A DNA stretch of 64,000 nt. Source: G965216745 sp965216745. GTDB taxonomy: Bacteria > Pseudomonadota > Alphaproteobacteria > Rickettsiales > Anaplasmataceae. Every line of letters starts with the position of its first letter. Position 1 is the stretch's first letter. Location of the stretch: assembly GCA_965216745.1 (NCBI GenBank), contig OZ244191.1:1043492-1107491 (forward strand), read 5' to 3'. The translations under genes were made by a program, and so were the position numbers. Shown here one piece after another: positions 19,058-28,889 of this stretch. The notes under the pieces are model-generated. The model saw nothing but the letters and a program-made list of their open reading frames with translations. It did no database searches and had not been told where the DNA came from.

Positions 19058-20125
19058 ATGAACACAAAAGACAAAAATCAAAAAAGTGAAATCATATATA
19101 AAAGTAGTCCAATGACAACAGATTGACGAAAAATCGAAGGAGTTAAAAATAGAAATAAATAAAAAGCTAGAAAAAATGAATATACTCAGTGAACATACAC
19201 AGGCAAAAGAATAGTTGTCAAATTCAATAAAAGAAGTGAGTGTATTGATAGAGGAAGCAAATCAATTAATTGAAGAGATAAATAAGGTTAATACAACAAA
19301 ACAACTAATCCAAGAAATAAATATAGAAATCACAGATTTAACGATTTCTGACTTAGATAAAATAATCTATAAAATAAAAACAGAAAAAATCAAAATAGAA
19401 AACTCATCAGGCAGGTAAAAACAAAAAACACTTCAGAAAACAAAATTGAAACTTTCGCTACAAAAAACAACAACAAAAAAGGAGCTCCAATCATTGCTTG
19501 ACCACACACCCAAGATTTCAGCTCAAAAGATAAATCTAATTCATTTGAATAAAAAAAACAGTTTTAGAAGATGCAGAGCGTAAATAAAAAAAAACAATAC
19601 CAAAATTACAACATACTATGACGAAGTCACTCTCAGTATATGAAAAGTTATTGTCAGCCGAAAAAAAATATTAGACTTAAAATATAATCTTTCAATTCAG
19701 ACAACTGATGATTTTATAAATAAAAATGTGTTGATATAACTAAATGAAAAAGAAGTAAATATAACAAAAGAAACAATATAAAACATGAAAGAATTAAGAT
19801 ACGAGATCAATATAAATCATAAAATGAAGCAAAAATTAGAACAACAGCAGCCCAAGGAAGATGTAACCACAAAATACAAATCAAATGAAACAATAAATTA
19901 ATTGGATAAAACAATACAAGAATTAGAGAAAGTATTATTAGTGTTAATAGATAGGCACAGAAAATTATCACAATCAGAAAATAATCCTTCAATTGATCTA
20001 AAAAAATGTTATTGCGAATCAGAATAATCAATAAAAATTGATAATATTTAATGAAAATATTCAATGTAGATAACTGAATATAACAAATAATAGCATTAAC
20101 AAAACAAAAGAAATAAAACAAAAGA
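19058..20125 (+). pseudogene. decayed Lys-rich coiled-coil gene
   Basis: From the ATG at 19058 the plus strand encodes short Lys/Glu/Ile-rich frames broken by many stops; the longest intact piece (19215-19418, 67 codons) reads as a helix with VLIEEANQLIEEINKVN and ends in ENSSGR. Codon use and composition match the island genes. The opposite-strand frame at 19807-20121 is hydrophobic only because Lys codons read backwards give Phe and Leu. Best interpreted as a dead member of the coiled-coil family, with a small chance that the 67-codon piece is still translated. Confidence 0.45.
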
Positions 20126-20147
20126 AATAAAAAAAGATATTTTTAAA

Positions 20148-20184
20148 CCGTGACTTCCAAGAAACCAGGGCTTTAAAGTCACGG
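20148..20184 (-). terminator. probable terminator for the 20354-20680 gene
   Basis: CCGTGACTT (20148-20156) pairs perfectly with AAGTCACGG (20176-20184), a 9-bp stem with five G/C pairs and a 19-nt loop. Read on the minus strand the stem is followed by TTTAAAAATATCTTTTTTT, which fits an intrinsic terminator about 170 nt after the stop of the small gene at 20354-20680. Confidence 0.55.
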
Positions 20185-20353
20185 AGATTACAATCTTTAA
20201 AAAAAACATTGATTGATATTAATACATATCTACTGGAGAATCTTTCAATTTAATTTAAATCTCCCCCAACAAATAAAAAGAGTATATTTATTTGCCTGAA
20301 ATATATAACTATGCAGATTTATGAATCTTTATCAAAAGCAAACATAATGAAAA

Positions 20354-20680
20354 CTAATTTTCTGATTTTTCTGATATATCATTTAAAAGATTTTGGTTCA
20401 TAGTTGATATTATAGGCATAATCGAAGACATAAATTGTTCTATGAAAGCAGACTGGTCACCTGTTTTTTCAAATCCTTTATAAGATTCTTGAATTGAATT
20501 TTGAATTGAATCGATGTTCTGGATTAACTGTTTTGATAGATTTTTTTTTAACTGCTTTTTCTGGTCATTATCCAATTTTTCAGATTCTGGAATACTATTT
20601 CCTGAAGCAGATATAGCATAATCTATAAAGCTCTCAATATCCTCTTTACTAAAATCATTCATTTTATTAACTTCACTCAT
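20354..20680 (-). CDS. small acidic hypothetical protein
   Basis: A 108-residue soluble protein, unrecognised. The start is well supported by AGGAG about 5 nt before the ATG. The sequence is Ser/Asn/Gln/Glu-rich and mostly helical: residues 8-20 (FSKEDIESFIDYAI) and 45-108 form amphipathic helices with Met-rich patches near the C-terminus. No signal peptide, no membrane segment. It is divergent from dnaJ (237 nt between starts). The good ribosome-binding site and the downstream terminator-like hairpin indicate a live gene rather than part of the decayed island next door. Confidence 0.65.
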   Translation of the reverse strand: MSEVNKMNDFSKEDIESFIDYAISASGNSIPESEKLDNDQKKQLKKNLSKQLIQNIDSIQNSIQESYKGFEKTGDQSAFIEQFMSSIMPIISTMNQNLLNDISEKSEN

Positions 20681-20917
20681 TTGTTCTCCTTATTTTTCAA
20701 ATAGAATATGCCCATTATTGATAAAATAAAAGACATATATGCCATTTTATATCACGATTTAATTAACAAACTCATAAAATCGTAGAGTTAAAAAATCAAT
20801 AATCACTGCCAAACTATAAATTAATACAATTTAATTACCAACAAACATGTTCAAGACTTGTATTCATAATCTTTGTACCTATATCTTAATATGAGTCTAT
20901 AAAGAATAGGAGCACAA

Positions 20918-22039
20918 ATGTCCAAAGAAGATTATTATAAGATATTGGGGGTATCTAGAGACGCAAATGAAAGTGATATCAAAAAAGCCTACAGAAAGCT
21001 CGCATTAAAACATCACCCAGACCGCAACCCTGGAGATAAATCTGCTTCAGAGAAATTCAAACAATTAAACCAAGCATACGAAACCCTCAAAGATCAGAAA
21101 AAAAGAAGCTTTTATGACAAATATGGAACAGATGATCCCGAAACAGCAAGTAGCCAATCATCTGGAGGACATGGTGCAGGAAGTGGATTCTCAGGGGATT
21201 TCTCAGATGTATTCAATGATCTCTTCGGAGGATTCGGAGGGTCTCCAGGAGGAGCAAAATCAAAACATTCACGCGGTTCCGATCTAAGGTATGACATCGA
21301 GCTATCTCTTTTGCAAGCTTACAAAGGAGAAAACGTACCTATATCTTATGTAACAAATTCAAAATGTAATAAATGCAATGGCACTGGCAGCGAAGGGGCT
21401 CAACAGCCAATACAATGTCCTTCTTGTAGAGGTGCTGGTTATGTGAGAACTCAGCAAGGTTTTTTTACAATGGAAAGGACTTGTACTACATGCTTTGGTG
21501 AAGGACAAACTATTCAAAATCCATGTAAATCTTGTAGAGGAGAAGGACGTAAAAAAGAAGAAATAAATGTATCTGTAAAAATACCAGCAGGAATCGAAGA
21601 TGGATTCAGAGTAAGAGTATCAGGAAAAGGTGAAGCTGGACTCAGGGGTGGAGGAACTGGAGATCTATATGTAGTAGTTCGAATCAAAAAACATGCTTTA
21701 TTTTCTGTTGAAGGGGCAGATTTAAGTTGCGAGGTACCAGTGAGAATGTCATTGGCTGCATTAGGAGGAGAAGTAGAGGTCCCAACAATCACTGGAGTTG
21801 TAAGAACAAAAATACCTCAAGGAACACAAACCGGTGATAAGCTAAGATTAAGAGGGAAAGGAATGAAAAAAATCAATTCCTCAAGCTACGGAGACATGTA
21901 TGTAAACATTAACGTTGAAACTCCTGTACGACTCACAAAAAAACAAAAAGAAATATTAGAAGAATTTGAAAAGGAATGTTCAGGTAATAGCCCTAAATCA
22001 GATAGCTTTTTAGATAAGGTAAAAAAAATATTCTCATGA
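20918..22039 (+). CDS. dnaJ: chaperone protein DnaJ
   Basis: DnaJ is the type I Hsp40 cochaperone that delivers unfolded clients to DnaK and stimulates its ATPase. The 373-residue protein has the complete layout: J domain (residues 1-70) with HPD in LKHHPDRNPGD, Gly/Phe-rich linker (about 75-120), four zinc-binding repeats (CNKCNGTG, CPSCRGAG, CTTCFGEG, CKSCRGEG, about 145-210), and the C-terminal substrate domains. AGGAG precedes the ATG. dnaK is not adjacent. Length and motifs are all normal. Confidence 0.97.
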   Translation: MSKEDYYKILGVSRDANESDIKKAYRKLALKHHPDRNPGDKSASEKFKQLNQAYETLKDQKKRSFYDKYGTDDPETASSQSSGGHGAGSGFSGDFSDVFNDLFGGFGGSPGGAKSKHSRGSDLRYDIELSLLQAYKGENVPISYVTNSKCNKCNGTGSEGAQQPIQCPSCRGAGYVRTQQGFFTMERTCTTCFGEGQTIQNPCKSCRGEGRKKEEINVSVKIPAGIEDGFRVRVSGKGEAGLRGGGTGDLYVVVRIKKHALFSVEGADLSCEVPVRMSLAALGGEVEVPTITGVVRTKIPQGTQTGDKLRLRGKGMKKINSSSYGDMYVNINVETPVRLTKKQKEILEEFEKECSGNSPKSDSFLDKVKKIFS

Positions 22040-22513
22040 AATCCTAATTATTTTTATTTATATTATTGCTATATAAATATTTATTTTTAAATCACAACAT
22101 CTCTTAATGATGTGCTTTACACCTAATTCATACAAATAAATCTCATTTAATTCCAAGATATTTACATTTTAACTCCCAAGTCATTAAATTAGTAATTTGT
22201 CTATTTGATGACAATATATTCTGATAAAACAACAATTGTATTCAAACCTAATATTGATTTATATTTAATATATAAAAAATCAAACAAACACTCAATTAAA
22301 CAATTCACTTATTTTGCCTACAACAGAGAAATAATAGTATTATTAAGACTAAGTTAAAAGCTTTATGTTAATTTAGTAATATGCGTTAATTTAATAACCA
22401 TAAAAATCTGTAAAAGCAATTCAAATATCTCAAAAAAGTTATACTTGGTATATTCATAACTGCAGAAAAACACATAAGAAATAAATATGATTTTATTTTA
22501 ATGGTACTAAACT
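22040..22513. other. AT-rich spacer
   Basis: About 470 bp after dnaJ with no open frame, no RNA gene and no convincing hairpin. The part next to 22514 contains several TATAAT-like hexamers, too common in this composition to assign a promoter. Confidence 0.5.
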
Positions 22514-23983
22514 ATGAAGGCAAAAATAAATAATAAATTCTCTGACCAAGATTTCATTGAACTCGCAAAAATAATAAGAAAGCTTTGTGATTTAAAAATT
22601 CCTATAGATTATTATCATACTCTACCTAATAACACAGACAATTATGATCAAAGCAGTTCAAAGGATAAATTAGAACAACAACATATGTATTCATATAAAA
22701 TAAAGCCTGAGTTTTTGGAGGCAGCGAAACAAAATATAAAAAAAATGTCAGCAAATGGCATTAACAAAAAAAACAAACACATGATAGAAAAATATTTGAA
22801 TTTAGACATGCTAAACGTTCAAACCAGAATGGAATTCCTGCAGAAAAGTATTAAAAAAAATTATACCATAGCATCATCCCTATCAATAATAGCATCAATA
22901 ATCTCATTAATGAGGATGGTAATGCTTCTTATTATGAAAATTAGCGATATTGGTAGTAATTCTCCAAATATAGTTTTATCAAAACTAATAATGAACATTT
23001 TATCAATCACAACAATCATCTTAGTTTTAACAGTTTCTTATCTGAATATACAAAATTCTCAATCTAAAAATATAGAAAATGATTTTTTGAAACTTTACAT
23101 TATAGAAATAGCAAAACAAAAAGAAATACAAAAACGAATAAATTACTTCTTGAAAGAAGACCACACAGCTCAAGAAAAAAATAAAATAAACAAACTATTT
23201 ACTAAAGAATCGCTCAAAGTTGAAAAAAGTGGTTATCAATATTTACTACACAGATTTCAAAATTTAAAAAACAAGACTAAATCTCTAGAGTCAAAAATAT
23301 TATCTCATATATCTAAAAATAAAAATAAATTAAATAAAATTGAACTAATTGGATTAGTAATAACTTTGACAACACTAGTCACAAGCTTTAGCTTTGCTGT
23401 ATTGGCCATATATGACCCTTATAAAATACTTAAAATCAATATTGGAAAATTAAAATTAGAAGATTTTGTAGATCTTATTTTTATATCAATAGGAATAGTG
23501 TTGTGTATTACTACAGTATATATAAAATTACAAAACAAAAAACAAAATACAGTAAATACTGAACCAAATACAACCAATCACAACATAGATAACACAAACA
23601 TCAATAAAGAAGAAAAAGATAACAAAAAAAGCAAATTTGATTCTGCTAAAGAATATGGATTCATATCTTTAATCAACACATTAATAGTAACATCATTGTT
23701 TGTGACTTCAATTTTAGAGTCTAAAGGCGTGATTTCATTGTTCTCAAATACATTTCCTGGAGGTTTTCCCATTTCCAACGCAATTAAAGTTTTAACTTCT
23801 ACTGCAATGATATTATTAATTTCCATACCAAATCTGATGAATAGCTACAAATCATTTGAAGATCTATCATTTGTCACAATGAATGAAGAGAATAATGCAG
23901 TATGCACTAATATTAGTGAAGTAAATGCATCAAGTGTGGAAACTCAAAAAGGAATTGCAAGTGTTATAGAAGAATCTACCTAG
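22514..23983 (+). CDS. hypothetical membrane protein with three transmembrane hairpins
   Basis: This 489-residue protein is unrecognised. Residues 1-115 are polar. Six hydrophobic helices then appear as three pairs: about 117-140/152-178, 275-300/315-338 and 383-405/421-445. The pairs are separated by polar, Lys/Asn-rich segments of about 45-100 residues, and within each pair the loop is short. No signal peptide is seen. The overall plan matches the proteins at 5609, 7551 and 40407, which have one to three such pairs, although direct sequence identity is too low for me to prove homology. Its stop overlaps the convergent small exported gene by 8 nt. Function unknown. Confidence 0.78.
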   Translation: MKAKINNKFSDQDFIELAKIIRKLCDLKIPIDYYHTLPNNTDNYDQSSSKDKLEQQHMYSYKIKPEFLEAAKQNIKKMSANGINKKNKHMIEKYLNLDMLNVQTRMEFLQKSIKKNYTIASSLSIIASIISLMRMVMLLIMKISDIGSNSPNIVLSKLIMNILSITTIILVLTVSYLNIQNSQSKNIENDFLKLYIIEIAKQKEIQKRINYFLKEDHTAQEKNKINKLFTKESLKVEKSGYQYLLHRFQNLKNKTKSLESKILSHISKNKNKLNKIELIGLVITLTTLVTSFSFAVLAIYDPYKILKINIGKLKLEDFVDLIFISIGIVLCITTVYIKLQNKKQNTVNTEPNTTNHNIDNTNINKEEKDNKKSKFDSAKEYGFISLINTLIVTSLFVTSILESKGVISLFSNTFPGGFPISNAIKVLTSTAMILLISIPNLMNSYKSFEDLSFVTMNEENNAVCTNISEVNASSVETQKGIASVIEEST

Positions 23984-24149
23984 AAATACAATCGTAAACT
24001 TTTTTATCTATATACTCTATTTTTCTTCCACCTGGATCTACAGGCTTAACTTTATAAGATGAAGTAGAGCTTATATGCGGTATGTGCTTACTTGCTTGCA
24101 ATGGATAAAAAGAAATAAGAAGAAGTAGAAAAAAAAATTTTATCTTCAT
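23976..24149 (-). CDS. small exported protein
   Basis: From the ATG at 24149 this frame gives 57 residues: a signal peptide (MKIKFFFLLLLISFYPLQA) and a short mature part containing YKVKPVDPGGRKIEYIDKKV. The PxDPGG...DKxVY pattern recalls a segment found ahead of the SPOR domain in some alphaproteobacterial SPOR proteins, as I remember it, but no SPOR domain follows. The frame remains open upstream to 24230 but those residues do not look like a start. It is divergent from ccmE. It may be a tiny periplasmic protein or a truncated SPOR protein. Confidence 0.5.
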   Translation of the reverse strand: MKIKFFFLLLLISFYPLQASKHIPHISSTSSYKVKPVDPGGRKIEYIDKKVYDCISR

Positions 24150-24233
24150 ATACAAATCATGAGACCAAAAACATAAAAATCCATCAAACCAAAAACTTGA
24201 TTTATTAGTCTGATACAATGTACTATACAAAAT

Positions 24234-24626
24234 GTGAACAACAAACTCATTCTAACAATACTTGTATTAATAATACCAATTTCATGCTATATCATACTAT
24301 ACAAAGCTCAAGACAAAATGGAATTTTTTTGCTATCCCAGCGAAATAGAAAAATTTACAGATAATCAACACCTAATAAACTTAGGAGGGCATATTGTCAA
24401 GGGGTCAGTAAAGCATTTGGAAAATCAATCCATAACGTTTGAAATCTCAGATGGCGTAAAGCAGATAAATGTATTATATAACGGAATATTACCAGCTTTA
24501 TTCGGGACAAATACCACAATCGTTGCAAGAGGTAATATGAACACAGAAGGAACTTTATTTATATCAGAAAAACTGTTTATTAAACATGATCAGATCTATG
24601 CACCAAAAAAAGAAGAGTGTGATTAA
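24234..24626 (+). CDS. ccmE: cytochrome c maturation protein CcmE
   Basis: CcmE is the periplasmic, membrane-anchored heme chaperone of the system I cytochrome c maturation pathway; it binds heme covalently through a histidine. The 130-residue protein has an N-terminal anchor (about residues 4-22) and an OB-like beta domain. The heme-binding pattern HxxxY is present at the C-terminal end as KHDQIYAP. The start is a GTG at 24234. No other ccm genes are nearby, as is usual in Rickettsiales where they are dispersed. It ends 8 nt from the convergent ruvA stop. Confidence 0.88.
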   Translation: MNNKLILTILVLIIPISCYIILYKAQDKMEFFCYPSEIEKFTDNQHLINLGGHIVKGSVKHLENQSITFEISDGVKQINVLYNGILPALFGTNTTIVARGNMNTEGTLFISEKLFIKHDQIYAPKKEECD

Positions 24627-24634
24627 ACAATATC

Positions 24635-25186
24635 TCAATTATTTAAGGCAAGTTTGTTTAAAGATTTTCTTATTATTACTTCAGTATCAGCATTGTTCTC
24701 TTCTAGAGTTATATCTCTAACAATCTTATAAACTAAACTATGTTCATAACCAAGATTAGTAAGAGCAGAAATGGCATCTTGATTCAAATTTGATTTAAGG
24801 TTAGAACCCATGTCAGTTAATATCCTTGAAAACATTTTTTTGCCAACACCAGTTCCTTTGAATGAACTATGATTCTTAGATTCAATAGCATCCCAAAAAC
24901 CTTGACAACCCAACTTGTTAAGCACAGAAATTCCAGTTTTATAACTAATACCACTAATGCTTGCAAGAGACTTAAGGCAATCAATTTCTTCCAACAAACA
25001 CATACCATAAAGTTTAACGTCATTCTCGCGCAAAACATATTCTATGAAAAAAGAAATTTCGGAGCCAACCTTCGCTGAAGATAAAACACTTTTAAGAACA
25101 TAGATTTTATAACCCACACCGTTAACATCAAGTATCAAAAAAGAATCAAATATGTGCTCTACAACCCCTTTAAGTTTTGCTATCAT
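24635..25186 (-). CDS. ruvA: Holliday junction helicase subunit RuvA
   Basis: RuvA binds four-way junctions and loads the RuvB motor during recombination repair. The 183-residue product has the N-terminal OB domain (MIAKLKGVVEHIFDSFLILDVNGVGYKI), the helix-hairpin-helix region (about 70-125, including the GVGKKMFSRIL segment) and the small C-terminal domain III that contacts RuvB (about 135-183). It lies 6 nt after pheT on the same strand. ruvB and ruvC are not here. Confidence 0.92.
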   Translation of the reverse strand: MIAKLKGVVEHIFDSFLILDVNGVGYKIYVLKSVLSSAKVGSEISFFIEYVLRENDVKLYGMCLLEEIDCLKSLASISGISYKTGISVLNKLGCQGFWDAIESKNHSSFKGTGVGKKMFSRILTDMGSNLKSNLNQDAISALTNLGYEHSLVYKIVRDITLEENNADTEVIIRKSLNKLALNN

Positions 25187-25192
25187 AACAAA

Positions 25193-27514
25193 TCAAATAC
25201 AAGAACCATCCCTTAAGTTGCCTCCAACTCTGTTATTAACAGATATGCATAAACTATTTGAAATCTCATCTATTTCGTTCTTTGTTAAAGATTTATTGTA
25301 AGACTGAATAACCACAGAAAAAGCTATTGATTTCTTGTTGTCACCTATGTCTTTACCAACATATACATCAAAAATTTCCACAGATTCAATAATATTCTTG
25401 TTTGATAAATATACAGCTTTAATCAATTCATCCGAAGGTATATTTTTATCTATAATAAAAGCAAAATCACGACGTACTGGCTGATATACAGATAAAGGCA
25501 CTTCTTTGAATTTTTTCTTAGTTTTCGGTATCTTGTCTAAAAACAACTCAAATCCGAACACATCATTTGCTTGAGAAGGATGTATCTGACCAAAATATCC
25601 TAATACATTCTTACCAAGCTTGACTGCAGCAGATCGGCCTGGATGGTAATAATCAGGAGCTACACCCTGCAATATTGAAACTGATCTTTCAAGATTATAG
25701 CAAACCTCAATTATAGACATTAAATCAGCTTTTATATCATAAACATCACAAAATCGATGATTGCAATGTATATTGCGATCAATCATCATGCCTGCCCTAA
25801 TTCCAGCTATGACTCTACGAACATCATTTGCATCATGATATTCGTCACCGAGTTCGAATATAGATATATCCTGCTGAGATCTGTCTCGATTTTTTTGTAC
25901 TATATCCAATAAGTTAGGTATCAAAGATGTTCTCATCACATCTAAATCTTTGTTAACAGGATTAACTAAGAACATATTCTGATTTGGAGAATTAAAACAA
26001 CGATCAGAACTCATGAAAGACCAAGTAATTACTTCATAAATGCCCCTCCTCATCATTATCTCTTTAACCTGATCTATAACATCTGCTTTTTTCAATATAG
26101 GCTCAGATACTAAAACTTCCTCTGGGATTTTATCATAGCCATGTATTCTAAGCACTTCTTCAACAAGATCTGCAGAGCCTTGAATATCATGTCTCCAGGT
26201 TGGAATAGAATAATTTCGCTCTCTACAGTCGAACCCTAAACTTGATAGTATTCCATCAATGTAATCTTGATTCAGAGACATCCCTGATATTTTGAATACA
26301 TAATCTTTACTCATTCTTATTTCCTGCAATGGCTTGTGAGGAAGAATTATTTGTGGCTTTTTACCAACACCACTACATATATTTATTATCATTCCAAGAG
26401 CTATGTATAAAGCACTCTCCATAAATCCGTAGTCTATTCCCCTTTCACCTCTATATCGTGATTCTGTAAAAATAGACAATTCACGACCTGTCTTACAAAT
26501 TGATACCGGATCAAAAAAACCAATCTCTAACAAAACATTTTTTGTATCCAAAGAGCATGATGAAGTCAAACCACCAATGATACCAGCAATAGACTGAGGA
26601 CCCTCAGCATCAACAACCACCTTCATACCTTTTTTGATATTGTATGAATTACCATCAAGAGCCAAAAATTCACATTCAAAATCATTGCAAACTGAAATCT
26701 TAGAACCATGTAATTTATCTGCATCATAAACATGCATAGGATGCCCAATATCAACTGTAAGATAATTGGTTATATCTACCAGTGGGGATATTGTTTTCAT
26801 ACCTATAGAATTTAAACGCTGCATAAGCCACTTAGGGGATTCAATTTGATTGTCTACACCAGATATACTAGATATCAACATCGCAGAATCATCATTAATT
26901 TCTAATTCAAAATCAGTATCATTTTGATAAATGAGTTTAGTATATTTTTCGTGGGTCATCTTCAATGTACCTAAACCACTTGCAGCAAGATCACGAGCAA
27001 TTCCCCTAACACTTAGCAAATCACCCCTATTAGGAGTAACTGTAATATCTATAACCGGATCACCAACCGGATAATTGTTGCCAATCACAGATTTTTGATC
27101 TAATTCAAGAATGGTTCCATCATCTTTTGCACCCTCAACGCACAACTCTATAGCAGAACACATCATGCCTTGACTTGCCACTCCTCTTATTTTACTTGGC
27201 TCCAATGATTTACCTGTCAAAGGAATTATACAACCTGAAGAGGCCAGCACAGTTCTAAGACCAACAGAAACATTGCTAGCACCACAAACTATATTTCTAA
27301 CAGATTTACCATCATTGACCTTACATACTTTTAATTTGTCAGCATTGGGATGTTGAGCACATTCAACTATTTGAGCAACTATAAATCCATCATAAAGCTC
27401 AGAAATATTCTCTACTTCTATTCCAATAGATATCAGCTTAGACACTACTTCATTAACGCTAATATTTTTATTTAAATCAATATGCTCTTTTAACCAAGAA
27501 AAAGTAAATTTCAT
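25193..27514 (-). CDS. pheT: phenylalanyl-tRNA synthetase beta chain
   Basis: PheT with PheS forms the heterotetramer that charges tRNA-Phe. The chosen ATG at 27514 gives MKFTFSWLKEHID, the canonical N-terminus; a TTG two codons earlier opens the frame. At about 773 residues it is normal length. The order is: N-terminal domain with tRNA-binding EMAP-like fold (about 40-150, with CGASNV), B3/B4 editing domain (about 200-370), B5 domain (about 395-465), catalytic-like core with TSLIPNLLDIVQKNRDRSQ, and C-terminal ferredoxin-fold anticodon-binding domain (from YQPVRRDFAFIID). pheS is not adjacent. It appears to be cotranscribed with ruvA. Confidence 0.96.
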   Translation of the reverse strand: MKFTFSWLKEHIDLNKNISVNEVVSKLISIGIEVENISELYDGFIVAQIVECAQHPNADKLKVCKVNDGKSVRNIVCGASNVSVGLRTVLASSGCIIPLTGKSLEPSKIRGVASQGMMCSAIELCVEGAKDDGTILELDQKSVIGNNYPVGDPVIDITVTPNRGDLLSVRGIARDLAASGLGTLKMTHEKYTKLIYQNDTDFELEINDDSAMLISSISGVDNQIESPKWLMQRLNSIGMKTISPLVDITNYLTVDIGHPMHVYDADKLHGSKISVCNDFECEFLALDGNSYNIKKGMKVVVDAEGPQSIAGIIGGLTSSCSLDTKNVLLEIGFFDPVSICKTGRELSIFTESRYRGERGIDYGFMESALYIALGMIINICSGVGKKPQIILPHKPLQEIRMSKDYVFKISGMSLNQDYIDGILSSLGFDCRERNYSIPTWRHDIQGSADLVEEVLRIHGYDKIPEEVLVSEPILKKADVIDQVKEIMMRRGIYEVITWSFMSSDRCFNSPNQNMFLVNPVNKDLDVMRTSLIPNLLDIVQKNRDRSQQDISIFELGDEYHDANDVRRVIAGIRAGMMIDRNIHCNHRFCDVYDIKADLMSIIEVCYNLERSVSILQGVAPDYYHPGRSAAVKLGKNVLGYFGQIHPSQANDVFGFELFLDKIPKTKKKFKEVPLSVYQPVRRDFAFIIDKNIPSDELIKAVYLSNKNIIESVEIFDVYVGKDIGDNKKSIAFSVVIQSYNKSLTKNEIDEISNSLCISVNNRVGGNLRDGSCI

Positions 27515-27687
27515 GCTCAAATCAATATATAAAACTTTCAGACTAATATCATATCACAACATAAGCAATATTCCTTAAAAAGAATTTGAACATTATAAAA
27601 AATATAAATAAATTGTAAGCATAACAAATATCGCAGTTAATTTTTGATATTGACAATTCATATATATGTTTACAAAATCAATTAGAT

Positions 27688-27760
27688 GATCCTGTAGCTC
27701 AGTTGGTAGAGCAACTGACTCTTAATCAGTGGGTCGTGAGTTCGAATCTCACCGGGATCA
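27688..27760 (+). tRNA. tRNA-Lys (anticodon CTT)
   Basis: A 73-nt cloverleaf. The acceptor arms GATCCTG and CGGGATC pair (one G-T), the D arm is GCTC...GAGC, the anticodon stem is ACTGA/TCAGT around the loop CTCTTAA with anticodon CTT, and the T arm contains GTTCGAATC. The discriminator base is A and no CCA is encoded. TTTTTT follows immediately, which may help end transcription. Confidence 0.97.
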
Positions 27761-28028
27761 TTTTTTGAAAATTTCAATCACAATTGGTAGAATTTTAAAT
27801 AAACACCAATCAGTTTTAAAAATATTTTTTATCAAAAATATAGAATCATTAATGTTCATATCTTTTGTTTAGAGAACATACTGAAATTCAACAATAATTT
27901 TGATCAAAATTACATAACTTTATTAGAACAGTTCTTTTGCTTAGTAACACATAAAAACAAAATACAAAACATTACAAATCTCAGAACCATATCAACACAT
28001 AACATAAAACTTATTACAGATAAATGTT

Positions 28029-28889
28029 CTAAATAAAATCCTGATAACCAAAATCCAAAGACTTTTGTCTTGCACAAGCAAGAAAGGTGTTAACAAGCAA
28101 ATAGGCTATGGTCATTGGGCCAACTCCTCCAGGAACTGGAGTTATGAAAGAAGAAGAGCCTATAACTTTATCAAATTCAACGTCTCCCACTAATTTGCCA
28201 TCAACATGGTTGATGCCAACATCTATAACAACAGCACCATCTTTTACTTTTTGCACCAGACCAGGAATGCCTGTAGCAGAAACTATTATATCTGCTTCCA
28301 ACAAATGATTATGCATATCTATTGTCCTAGAATGCACAATCTTGACAGTACAATTTTCTGCAAGCAATAGGAATGCAACTGGCTTACCAACAATATCCGA
28401 TCTACCTATAACAACAGCATTTTTCCCAGATAAATTTCTAGAGTAAAAGCGTTTTATAAGATGCACACAAGCCAGTGGAGTACATGGCATGAGAGTGGGA
28501 AGGTTTAAGAACAATCTACCAACATTGTATGGATGAAAACAATCTACATCTTTCTTTGGATCTATAGCTGAAATCACTTCATATTTTTTTATATGTGAAG
28601 GAAGAGGTAATTGGACTAGTATTCCGTGTATTGAAGAATTATTATTTAATTCTTCAATAGCAAGCAAGATAGACAAATTATCTACATCTTTAGGAAATGT
28701 TATCACTTTTGAAAACATTCCAGCCTCAGAAGCCATCTTGTTTTTGTTCCGTACATACAACGTACTTGCTTTGTTATCGCCAACAAGAATTACTGCAAGA
28801 CCTGGCTTTATTTGCAATTCATCTATCTTCTCTCGCATCAATGCTCTCAATCGTGACGCTTCGGTTTTTCCATCTATTAATTCACTCAT
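28029..28889 (-). CDS. folD: bifunctional methylene-THF dehydrogenase/cyclohydrolase FolD
   Basis: FolD interconverts methylene-, methenyl- and 10-formyl-tetrahydrofolate with NADP, supplying one-carbon units for purines and initiator tRNA. The 286-residue protein has the N-terminal catalytic YxxxK (STLYVRNKNK, with the general-acid lysine), ILVQLPLP, the DPKKDVDCFHPYNVGRL block, the nucleotide-binding VIGRSDIVGKPVA and the C-terminal PVPGGVGPMTIA motif. Complete and of normal length. The gene lies alone between the tRNA-Lys region and the divergent flagellar genes. Confidence 0.96.
   Translation of the reverse strand: MSELIDGKTEASRLRALMREKIDELQIKPGLAVILVGDNKASTLYVRNKNKMASEAGMFSKVITFPKDVDNLSILLAIEELNNNSSIHGILVQLPLPSHIKKYEVISAIDPKKDVDCFHPYNVGRLFLNLPTLMPCTPLACVHLIKRFYSRNLSGKNAVVIGRSDIVGKPVAFLLLAENCTVKIVHSRTIDMHNHLLEADIIVSATGIPGLVQKVKDGAVVIDVGINHVDGKLVGDVEFDKVIGSSSFITPVPGGVGPMTIAYLLVNTFLACARQKSLDFGYQDFI

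Noticed and set aside
19807..20121. Minus-strand frame encoding an apparent multi-helix membrane protein
   Set aside because: Its Phe/Leu/Ile content arises from Lys/Asn/Glu-rich coding on the plus strand read backwards; there is no ribosome-binding site and it lies in a decayed region.
17500..20350. Search for transposase or phage genes that could explain the decayed island
   Set aside because: No transposase or integrase motifs, terminal repeats or tRNA attachment duplication could be recognised; decay of local paralogs explains the region better.
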